Assembly: GCA_013696185.1 (NCBI GenBank)
Contig: JACCZA010000092.1
Span: 1-11,871 of the forward strand
Origin: Actinomycetota bacterium
GTDB lineage: Bacteria; Actinomycetota; Thermoleophilia; Gaiellales; Gaiellaceae
DNA length: 11,871 nucleotides
Reading direction: 5' to 3'
Shown here: positions 5,436 to 11,256 of the stretch, one piece after another
Layout of the letters: every line of letters begins with the position of its first letter
Numbering within the stretch: position 1 is the first letter of the stretch
Notes under the pieces: model-generated
The model's database searches: none
What the model was told of the DNA's origin: nothing
What the model saw: the letters and a program-made list of their open reading frames with translations, nothing else
Program-made: the position numbers and the translations under genes

Positions 5436-8400
5436 TCAGCGGCAGAGACGCACGGGCCGGTCGGCGACCGCCGTCCGTCCGCGGACGTCCGTGACGAGCG
5501 CGCGGAGTGTCCTGCGGCCGCGCGGGAGGCCCTTCGTCGACCAGCTCGCCCCGTACAGCCCCGCCGCGCCCCGCCGCACGAGCGCGATCTGGCGGGCTCC
5601 GTCGAGGAAGCGCACCGAGCGGATGCGAGCCGGCGAGCCTGCGACCACGACGAGGCGGCCTTGCCGGCGCACGCATGCGCCCTGCTCGGGTGCCAGCCAG
5701 GTCACGGTCGGAGCGTCCACGACGCGGATGCGGGCGAGGCGGAAGGCCGTGTTGGGCATGATCTCCTCGCCGCTCGTGTTCACGTTCTTCGACTCCTGGT
5801 AGTCGGAGGCGACGACCACCGCGCGCGTCGTGCCGCGCCGCAGCGCGGGCGCCTCGCGCGACAGGGGGAACACGGCGATCCCGGACAGGGAGTCGTACGC
5901 GGCAGCTCCGACCAATACCCGGCCGTAGCCGACCGCGAGCGAGAGCGGATCCACTCCCGAGCCGGGCTCGAAGACGCCGTCCAGCACGCGCGCGACGAGC
6001 GTGGGCCGCCCGGAGGAGACGCGCGTCGTGATCGGCACCACGAGCGGCGGCGAGACGTCGTCGACCCAGGACTGCAGCAGGTAACGACCGGGCAGCGACC
6101 GACCGGTGAAGGGGTCGCTACCCGAGTCGACCGAGACGTAGTAGGTCTTCGGGCGCGGCAGCGAGGCGCCGGCGGCGCCGAGATCGACGCGGTAGTCGAA
6201 GGTGAGGGGATTCACGTTGACCGGCGTGCCCGCGAATCCCTGCACGTCGCCCTCGTCTTGCGAGCCGAGGACCCACGGGTCGATCTGGGCGCCGGGCGTC
6301 TGGTCGATCACCGCGACGCCGAGGTTCGCGGCTGGCTGGGCGAGCCGCAGCGCGTAGAGCCGCTCGGAGCCGCGCTCGGCCTCGGGCGGGCCGGTGTAGT
6401 CGGGCGGGGGACCGAACGGTGCCGTCGGGTAGCCGTAGCGCTCGACGCGCGAGCCGCCACGGATCGTGCTCCCGACCTGGAAGCGGCGCAGCTTGAGCGG
6501 CTTGATCGAGGCGAGCTTGGGCCTCGTCACGATGAAGAGATACGGGATCTTGCGTGTGAGTTCGCCGCGGCGCAGGATGACGAACCCGTAGTTCTCGCCG
6601 ACCGCCGCTCCCGCCCCCGCGCGCACGACGACCGCGAGCTGGCCCTCGCCGCCGGGTAGCACCTCGACCGCGGGGGGAAGCTCGAGCGTTGCGCCCGCGC
6701 TCGCTGCCTGCGGGCGCAGCTCGACCTGCCAGCTGCCGGCGCCTCCTCCCGCGTCGATCACGCGCACGAGTCGGGCGCGGCTCGCAGCCCCGGCGAGCAC
6801 GCTGACGTCGCCGAAGGAGAGCGAGACGGGGTCGCTGAAGACGAGGGGATTGTCGGCGCGGCCGACGTTGATCAGCCCCGCGCCCTGCAGGAGCACGGAG
6901 GCCTCGCCGGTTCGAGCCGTGTCGCCGTAGGCCGGGCCGGCGGTCGACATGAGCGCCGACTTGACCTGGCGCGGCGTCCAGGCGGGATGGCGCTGGAGCA
7001 GCAGGGCGGCGGCCCCGGCCACGTGCGGCGAGGACATGCTCGTGCCGTCGAAGACCGCGAAGGGTCCGCCGGCCGCAGGCAGGGTGGCGGAGAGGATCTG
7101 ACCTCCCGGCGCGGCGAGATCGGGCTTGAGCTCGTGGCCGAACGCCGTCGGGCCGGCCGAGGAGAAGCTCGTGACGATCCCGCTCCGGCCCGTCTCGATG
7201 CGGGCGAAGGAGCGCCCCACCCGCAGGGCGAGTCTGCCGCCGCTCCGCCCGGCGAGCTCGCGCAGACGCAGCCCGTCGAGGTCCGCCACCATCCCGGCCG
7301 GAATCGGCAGCTGGAGCGGGATCCCGTTCGCCTCGCCGGCTCTGTTGTCGACGAGCACGATGCCGATCGCGCCGGCCGCACGGGCCCGCTCCGCCTTCGA
7401 GAAGAAGGTGCAGCTGCCGCGCGAGACGAGGGCGATCGCCCCGCGCAGCGACCGGGCAGGCAGCGGGCTCGCGGCCCGGTTGGGGTCTCGGCCGGGAGCG
7501 CAGAGCCGCCGGTCGACCGGCCGTCCGTTCTGTCCGAGGATCGAGCCGACGTCGACGAGCGTCTTGTCGGCACTCGCCCAGGACGCGGGCGGCCTGCCGA
7601 CGGCGTTGAAGGGGATGGTGCCGAGCTCGGTGCCTCCCGGCGAGACGACGCGCAGGCCGCGCGCGAACACCTGGGCATTCGAGGTGGCGGCGACGGAGAT
7701 CGCCTCCGGCGCGGATCCGGGAGAGCCTGCGGTGCCGAGGCCGAAGTCGTCGCGGTCGTTGCCGGACGAGATCACCGGCACGACGCCGGCCGCAGCGACG
7801 TTGGCGACCGCCTCGATCAGGGCGTCGTTCGCCGGCTCGGAGGCGGGGCCGCCGCCCGAGAAGTTGATCACGTCCATCCCATCGGCGACCGCCGACTCGA
7901 AGGCGGCGATGATCTCGGGGGTGTTCGCGACGTGCCCGAGCGGGGTCGGCACGGTGAAGACCCGGTAGTTGCCGAGCCACGCGCGGGGCGCGACGCCCGA
8001 GAGCCCCTCCGTGCGCGGGTGGTCGTTCCCCGCGGGCGCCGTCGTGCCTGCGCTGCCGGCGGCGATGCCGGCGACGTGGGTGCCGTGGAACGAGACGCGG
8101 GGATCGACCGCGAGCCGGCCCGCCTTCCCCGAGCCGGGCCCCGGAAAGGCTCGAGCCACGATCACCTTGGCGCTCGTCCAGCGGCGTGCGCCCTTCGGAA
8201 AGCCCCGCGGTGGCTGCAGCCCGGCGGGAGCGAAGAAGCGGTTGGTCTGGTCGATTCCGTCGTCGACCACGGCGATCTTGACCCCTTCGCCGCGGGCGCC
8301 GGCGAGGCGGGCGATCTCGGGCGCCCCGATGATCGAGGGGCTGTCGTTCGTCGTCAGCGAGTAACGGGCGCTCGCGTAGACCCTCGTGACGAAGGGCTGG

Positions 8401-8822
8401 CGGACGAGCGCGGGCAGGCTCCGTGCCGGGAGCTCGACGGTCAGCCCGTTCAGCAGCACACGGAAGCGGCGGCCGACGGTTGCCTCGGGGAGCGCCCGGC
8501 GGATCTGCCTCGCCGCGGTCTCCTGGGCGCGGACGAGGCCGGCCAGGTACTCCCGGGAGGATGCACTGCGCACGCTGAGGCGGCTCGACCCCGCCGTCGA
8601 GGAGAAGCTCAGGGCCGCCCGGGCCAGCGGCGGCTGCCCGAGCCGGACGATCACCGTGATCCGGCCCTTGCCGTGCCCCTCGGGAATCTGGATGCTGCCC
8701 GCCCGCACGCGGGGTATCTGCAGCTCGCCGAACGCGCGCGTGATCGGCCGCAGATCCGCTGCAGCGGGCACTGCGAGGATCAGCGCCGCGAATGCAGCGA
8801 GGGCGAGCGAGCGGCGGCGCAA
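5436..8822 (-). CDS. Secreted subtilase (S8 family) with PA insert and C-terminal Ig-like domain
   Basis: 1128 residues from TTG 8822. The N-terminus MRRRSLALAAFAALILAVPAAA is a clear signal peptide, so the enzyme is exported. Residues about 28-165 look like an inhibitor-type propeptide. The catalytic triad is D187 (AVVDDGID), H246 (FHGTHVAG) and S595 (GTSMSSPHVAG), with oxyanion-hole N355 (SSGND). Between N355 and S595 lies a protease-associated (PA) insert around residues 430-540, including GSCTFFSKAERARAAGAIGIVLVDN. Beta-rich domains follow the catalytic unit, and the last 90 or so residues (from TVTWLAPEQG) look like a bacterial Ig-like domain. The same frame stays open to 9215, but that extension is antisense to fabI, and only the TTG start gives a signal peptide. 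There is no Shine-Dalgarno site; a -10-like TACCCT lies 7 bases upstream. First gene of an operon with the deacetylase and dehydrogenase. Confidence 0.9.
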   Translation of the reverse strand: MRRRSLALAAFAALILAVPAAADLRPITRAFGELQIPRVRAGSIQIPEGHGKGRITVIVRLGQPPLARAALSFSSTAGSSRLSVRSASSREYLAGLVRAQETAARQIRRALPEATVGRRFRVLLNGLTVELPARSLPALVRQPFVTRVYASARYSLTTNDSPSIIGAPEIARLAGARGEGVKIAVVDDGIDQTNRFFAPAGLQPPRGFPKGARRWTSAKVIVARAFPGPGSGKAGRLAVDPRVSFHGTHVAGIAAGSAGTTAPAGNDHPRTEGLSGVAPRAWLGNYRVFTVPTPLGHVANTPEIIAAFESAVADGMDVINFSGGGPASEPANDALIEAVANVAAAGVVPVISSGNDRDDFGLGTAGSPGSAPEAISVAATSNAQVFARGLRVVSPGGTELGTIPFNAVGRPPASWASADKTLVDVGSILGQNGRPVDRRLCAPGRDPNRAASPLPARSLRGAIALVSRGSCTFFSKAERARAAGAIGIVLVDNRAGEANGIPLQLPIPAGMVADLDGLRLRELAGRSGGRLALRVGRSFARIETGRSGIVTSFSSAGPTAFGHELKPDLAAPGGQILSATLPAAGGPFAVFDGTSMSSPHVAGAAALLLQRHPAWTPRQVKSALMSTAGPAYGDTARTGEASVLLQGAGLINVGRADNPLVFSDPVSLSFGDVSVLAGAASRARLVRVIDAGGGAGSWQVELRPQAASAGATLELPPAVEVLPGGEGQLAVVVRAGAGAAVGENYGFVILRRGELTRKIPYLFIVTRPKLASIKPLKLRRFQVGSTIRGGSRVERYGYPTAPFGPPPDYTGPPEAERGSERLYALRLAQPAANLGVAVIDQTPGAQIDPWVLGSQDEGDVQGFAGTPVNVNPLTFDYRVDLGAAGASLPRPKTYYVSVDSGSDPFTGRSLPGRYLLQSWVDDVSPPLVVPITTRVSSGRPTLVARVLDGVFEPGSGVDPLSLAVGYGRVLVGAAAYDSLSGIAVFPLSREAPALRRGTTRAVVVASDYQESKNVNTSGEEIMPNTAFRLARIRVVDAPTVTWLAPEQGACVRRQGRLVVVAGSPARIRSVRFLDGARQIALVRRGAAGLYGASWSTKGLPRGRRTLRALVTDVRGRTAVADRPVRLCR

Positions 8823-8829
8823 GGCTCTC

Positions 8830-8835
8830 AGGGTA
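8830..8835 (-). promoter_or_regulatory. Leaderless promoter -10 of the subtilase gene
   Basis: Reading the minus strand, TACCCT (8835 to 8830) is followed by 7 bases and then the TTG start. A possible -35, TTGCGC (8857 to 8852), sits 16 bases upstream. A transcript starting 7 bases after the hexamer would begin at the start codon. The hexamer lies within the short inverted repeat CTCAGGGTAACTGAG (8827-8841). Confidence 0.5.
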
Positions 8836-8840
8836 ACTGA

Positions 8841-8853
8841 GCATGCCGCATGC
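8841..8853. repeat. Paired GCATGC palindromes between divergent promoters
   Basis: GCATGC, one C, then GCATGC. Each hexamer is itself a palindrome and the 13-base whole is symmetrical. It lies in the 67-base divergent region between the protease and fabI starts, just upstream of the protease -10. It could bind a dimeric regulator, but there is no proof. Confidence 0.35.
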
Positions 8854-8875
8854 GCAACCCCCTTTCCGGCTGGCT

Positions 8876-8881
8876 TAGACT
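8876..8881 (+). promoter_or_regulatory. Leaderless promoter -10 of fabI
   Basis: TAGACT is followed by 8 bases (CGCGGGGG) and then ATG 8890. No good -35 is seen. The G run directly abuts the ATG and is too close to act as a normal Shine-Dalgarno site, so a leaderless or near-leaderless mRNA is the simplest reading. Confidence 0.55.
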
Positions 8882-8889
8882 CGCGGGGG

Positions 8890-9669
8890 ATGGCGGCACG
8901 TTTCGAGGGCAAGCGGGGACTCGTGCTCGGCGTCGCCAACAAGCGCTCGATCGCCTGGGCGATCGCCCAGCGACTCGCTGCCGAGGGGGCCGAGCTGGCC
9001 TTCACGTTCCAGGGCGAGCGGATCGAGCGCTCGGTGCGCGATCTTGCGGCCACGGTCGACAGCCCGCTCGTCACGTCCTGCGACGTCCGCTCGGACGAGG
9101 AGCTCGAGCGCGTCTTCGGCGAGGTGGCCGAGCGCTTCGACGGCGGCCTCGACCTGCTCGTCCACTCCGTCGCGTATGCGGCAGCCGAGGATCTCGAGGG
9201 TCGCTTCGTCGACACCCCGCGCGAGCGCTTCTGGCTCGCCGTCGACGTGAGCGCTTACTCGCTCGTGGCCGCCGCGCGCGCTGCGGAGCCGCTGTTCGAG
9301 GCGCGCGGCGGCGGCTCGATCGTCACCATGACGTACCTCGGCGGCGAGCGGGCGGTGCCGCACTACAACGTGATGGGGGTCGCGAAGGCGACGCTCGACG
9401 CCTCCGTCCGCTACCTCGCGTGGGATCTGGGCGAGCAGAACGTGCGCGTGAACGCGGTCTCGGCCGGCCCCGTGCGGACGCTGGCGGCCCGCTCGATCGC
9501 CGGCTTCCCGACGATGGAGGCGATCGTCGAGGAGCGCGCGCCGCTGCACCGCCACATCTCGGCCGATGACGTGGGGGCGGCCGCGGCGTTCCTGCTCTCG
9601 GACGAGGCGGCGAACGTCACGGGGACGACGTTCTACGTCGACTCCGGGTTCCACTCGATGGGTATGTAG
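8890..9669 (+). CDS. fabI: Enoyl-[acyl-carrier-protein] reductase, NADH-dependent (FabI)
   Basis: A 259-residue cytoplasmic enzyme of the type II fatty acid cycle that reduces trans-2-enoyl-ACP to acyl-ACP. The FabI form of the SDR fold is clear. The nucleotide motif is GVANKRSIAWAIA, not TGxxxGIG. The catalytic pair is Y159 and K166 in the FabI pattern YX6K (YNVMGVAK), with the second conserved tyrosine Y149 in MTYLGGERAVPHYN. The spacings Y149-Y159-K166 equal those of E. coli Y146-Y156-K163. The C-terminus (TGTTFYVDSGFHSMGM) is typical. Residue 95 in HSVAYA is Ala, as in several Gram-positive FabI proteins, where E. coli has Gly. It stands alone with its own promoter, divergent from the protease, and ends 35 bases before the Xre-type gene. 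Confidence 0.95.
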   Translation: MAARFEGKRGLVLGVANKRSIAWAIAQRLAAEGAELAFTFQGERIERSVRDLAATVDSPLVTSCDVRSDEELERVFGEVAERFDGGLDLLVHSVAYAAAEDLEGRFVDTPRERFWLAVDVSAYSLVAAARAAEPLFEARGGGSIVTMTYLGGERAVPHYNVMGVAKATLDASVRYLAWDLGEQNVRVNAVSAGPVRTLAARSIAGFPTMEAIVEERAPLHRHISADDVGAAAAFLLSDEAANVTGTTFYVDSGFHSMGM

Positions 9670-9676
9670 GAAGACG

Positions 9677-9692
9677 ACCTCATATTTGAGGT
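9677..9692. promoter_or_regulatory. AT-rich palindromic operator before the Xre-nucleotidyltransferase module
   Basis: ACCTCATATTTGAGGT is a perfect 6-base inverted repeat around a 4-base TATT centre, conspicuously AT-rich against its surroundings. Its last T is the first base of the -10 hexamer TAGCGT (9692-9697), so a bound protein would block the promoter. The obvious candidate is the Xre-type repressor encoded 13 bases downstream. Terminator function is unlikely because no T run follows. Confidence 0.6.
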
Positions 9693-9697
9693 AGCGT
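9692..9697 (+). promoter_or_regulatory. Leaderless promoter -10 of the Xre-type gene
   Basis: TAGCGT is followed by 7 bases and then GTG 9705. An in-frame TGA at 9687-9689 leaves only this GTG as the start, and no Shine-Dalgarno site fits in the 15 bases between. A leaderless transcript is therefore strongly suggested. Confidence 0.6.
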
Positions 9698-9704
9698 CGC
9701 CTCG

Positions 9705-10028
9705 GTGGTCTCGAGCGATCTCCTTCTCGAAGCGCGGCGCAGGTCCGGGCTCTCGCAGGCCGAGCTCGCGCAGCGCGCCGGAAAGCCGACGTCATCGATC
9801 GGGCGGTGGGAGCGGGGGGAGGTGCTGCCGAGCCTCGAGATCCTCCGCAACCTTGTGCGGGCATGCGGTCTGGAGCTCACGTTTCACATCGCGAACGCGG
9901 ACCTCCAGGACCACGACCTGACGTTGATCGAGCGCTCGCTCGACCGAACGCCGGCAGAGCGAGTCGCTGACGCAGTCGGCTCGGCCGCAGCGATCGACGG
10001 GCTCTGGGGGCGCGTGTCGCGTGACTGA
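9705..10028 (+). CDS. Xre-family helix-turn-helix regulator (probable antitoxin/autorepressor)
   Basis: 107 residues, start GTG fixed by the in-frame stop at 9687-9689. Residues about 5-58 form a Cro/C1-type helix-turn-helix: LLLEARRRSGLSQAELAQRAG, then a recognition helix (KPTSSIGRWERGE) and the usual closing PSLEILRNLVRACGLEL. The C-terminal half (about 70-107) carries a short helical segment with LIERSLDRTPAERV, a form often seen in antitoxins and regulators encoded before nucleotidyltransferase-like genes. It probably binds the palindrome at 9677-9692 and represses its own operon. The stop overlaps the next gene's GTG by 8 bases, so the two are translationally coupled. A plain regulator with no toxin partner is the alternative. 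Confidence 0.85.
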   Translation: MVSSDLLLEARRRSGLSQAELAQRAGKPTSSIGRWERGEVLPSLEILRNLVRACGLELTFHIANADLQDHDLTLIERSLDRTPAERVADAVGSAAAIDGLWGRVSRD

Positions 10029-10548
10029 GTTCGATCCCGTCGAGGCGCTGCGCGTCCTCGAGCGTCACCGCGTCAGCTACGTCGTGATCGGCGCCCTGGC
10101 GGCCGCCGCCAGCGGAGCACCGATCGTCACGCGCGACCTCGACATCACGCCCTCCCGCGATCACGCCAACCTCGGGCGGCTTGCGATGGCGCTCAGAGAG
10201 CTCGGCGCGAGGCTTCGCACGCCGTCGGACCCGGAGGGTATCGCCTTCCCGGTCGACGCCGACATGCTCGCGGAAGCTGGGATCTGGACACTGATGACGA
10301 GCGCAGGTGAGCTCGATCTAGTCTTCCAGCCGGCCGGAACACGTGGCTTCGACGACCTGAGCCGCGACGCCAGCCGGCTCAGTATCGGCGAGGGCGTGCA
10401 CGTACCCGTCGCGTCGCTCGCGGACGTCGTGCGCAGCAAGGAAGCCTCGGCGCGAGCGAAGGATCTCGCACAGCTTCCGCTCCTGCGGCAGACGCTCGAG
10501 CGGGTGCGGGAGCGCGAGCGGCAGCGCGCCGTCGACCCGGATATCTAG
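10021..10548 (+). CDS. AbiEii-like nucleotidyltransferase (probable toxin-like partner)
   Basis: 175 residues from GTG 10021, overlapping the Xre-type gene by 8 bases. The pattern is that of small DNA polymerase-beta-type nucleotidyltransferases: YVVIGALAA (the glycine turn; the commoner GG or GS is GA here), then TRDLDI with metal-binding D39 and D41, a likely third carboxylate D99 in GELDLVF, and the C-terminal K-x-A-x2-R-x-KDLAQLPLLR (positions about 140-155) found in AbiEii/MNT-like proteins. Family members transfer a nucleotide to tRNA, protein or other targets and often act as the toxin of a two-gene system; whether this one is toxic is unknown. The gene order, regulator first and enzyme second, with the operator-like palindrome in front, fits a toxin-antitoxin layout. 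A DNA-repair or housekeeping role cannot be excluded. Confidence 0.8.
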   Translation: MTEFDPVEALRVLERHRVSYVVIGALAAAASGAPIVTRDLDITPSRDHANLGRLAMALRELGARLRTPSDPEGIAFPVDADMLAEAGIWTLMTSAGELDLVFQPAGTRGFDDLSRDASRLSIGEGVHVPVASLADVVRSKEASARAKDLAQLPLLRQTLERVRERERQRAVDPDI

Positions 10549-10592
10549 GGCAAGCAGCAGCCCCGGTTCGGCTCGCCCTCGCCGCCGCACGC

Positions 10593-11231
10593 TCACCCGC
10601 CGCTCGCCGAGAAGTGCTGGTAGTCGGGCGTTCGCGCCCAACGGCCGCCCCACTTCCAGCCGACTGCCTCGAACGCCCCCACCAGTAACCCCCCGGCGAG
10701 CGCCATGCCGGGACGCCGGCGCGTGCGGTCGTGGTAGCCCCTCCCCGCAGGGGGGAGGATCCGTGCGCCGAGCACGTACGGGTTCTCGACCGGGTTGACG
10801 TCGATCGCCTCGCCGTAGGCGTGCGTCGACCACCCGGCGGAGCTCGAGCCGACCGCGCGGCGGCAGTTGAAGGCGGACGTGTTGTCGGCGGCCATCGAGG
10901 CGTCGTCGCTGCCGCCGTACGCCGAAACGAGGATCATCCGCCGGATCGGGAAGCGCGCGGCGTACAGACGGCGGAAGACCGTCACGACGTCCGGGGTCAC
11001 GCGCCGGGCAACGACGAGCGAGCCGACGTGGGCGCGACCGTCGAAGCCCCAGTACGAGAGGTGCACGACGTCGAGCCGGGCCGGGCCGACGGGGCAACCG
11101 GCCCGGTGGGAGGAGCCGAGCTCCGACGGCCGGGCGGGTGCGACGGTCGCGGTGAAGCGCGGTGCCGGGGCGGCTGCGGCGGTTGCCCCGAGGACGAGCA
11201 TCGCTCCGGCGAGCAGCGCGACCAGGCGCAT
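10593..11231 (-). CDS. Secreted M15-family D,D-peptidase (probable D-Ala-D-Ala carboxypeptidase)
   Basis: 212 residues from ATG 11231. The N-terminus MRLVALLAGAMLVLGATAAAA is a signal peptide cleaved near APAPRF. The M15 zinc motif SxHxxGxAxD is STHAYGEAID, giving ligands H137 and D144, followed by NPVENPYV. The last zinc histidine is H206 in DYQHFS, with W-rich GWKWGGRW just before it; the acid three residues before H206 is D203, where VanX/VanY-type enzymes have Glu. These enzymes hydrolyse the D-Ala-D-Ala bond of the peptidoglycan stem, or act as peptidoglycan hydrolases. Export places it at the wall. The same frame is open to 11546, but that extension is antisense to the neighbouring transpeptidase gene and would bury the signal peptide. 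It is divergent from the L,D-transpeptidase with 25 bases between starts. Confidence 0.87.
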   Translation of the reverse strand: MRLVALLAGAMLVLGATAAAAPAPRFTATVAPARPSELGSSHRAGCPVGPARLDVVHLSYWGFDGRAHVGSLVVARRVTPDVVTVFRRLYAARFPIRRMILVSAYGGSDDASMAADNTSAFNCRRAVGSSSAGWSTHAYGEAIDVNPVENPYVLGARILPPAGRGYHDRTRRRPGMALAGGLLVGAFEAVGWKWGGRWARTPDYQHFSASGG

Positions 11232-11238
11232 CGGCGGG

Positions 11239-11248
11239 AGCGTACTCT
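11239..11248. promoter_or_regulatory. Overlapping divergent -10 elements (bidirectional leaderless promoter)
   Basis: AGCGTACTCT contains TACTCT on the plus strand (11243-11248), 8 bases before ATG 11257, and TACGCT on the minus strand (11244 to 11239), 7 bases before ATG 11231. The two hexamers share the central TA (11243-11244). No Shine-Dalgarno site is seen for either gene. For the plus gene an in-frame TGA at 11248-11250 forbids any earlier start. Confidence 0.6.
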
Positions 11249-11256
11249 GACGGCGG

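Noticed and set aside
6987..8840. 617-residue plus-strand frame opposite the subtilase
   Set aside because: Long open frames are expected opposite GC-rich genes; its sequence is Arg/Gly/Asp-rich with no domain, while the minus strand has the full S8 triad.
8823..9215. N-terminal extension of the subtilase by about 131 residues
   Set aside because: It is antisense to fabI, has a composition typical of a shadow frame, and would place the clear signal peptide in the middle of the protein.
9677..9692. Palindrome as the fabI terminator
   Set aside because: The stem is only 6 bases with an AT-rich centre, and it is followed by mixed sequence rather than a T run; an operator fits its position better.
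10549..10592. Possible terminator between the nucleotidyltransferase and M15 genes (AGCC...GGCT)
   Set aside because: Only a 4-base stem and no T run; not above chance in GC-rich DNA.
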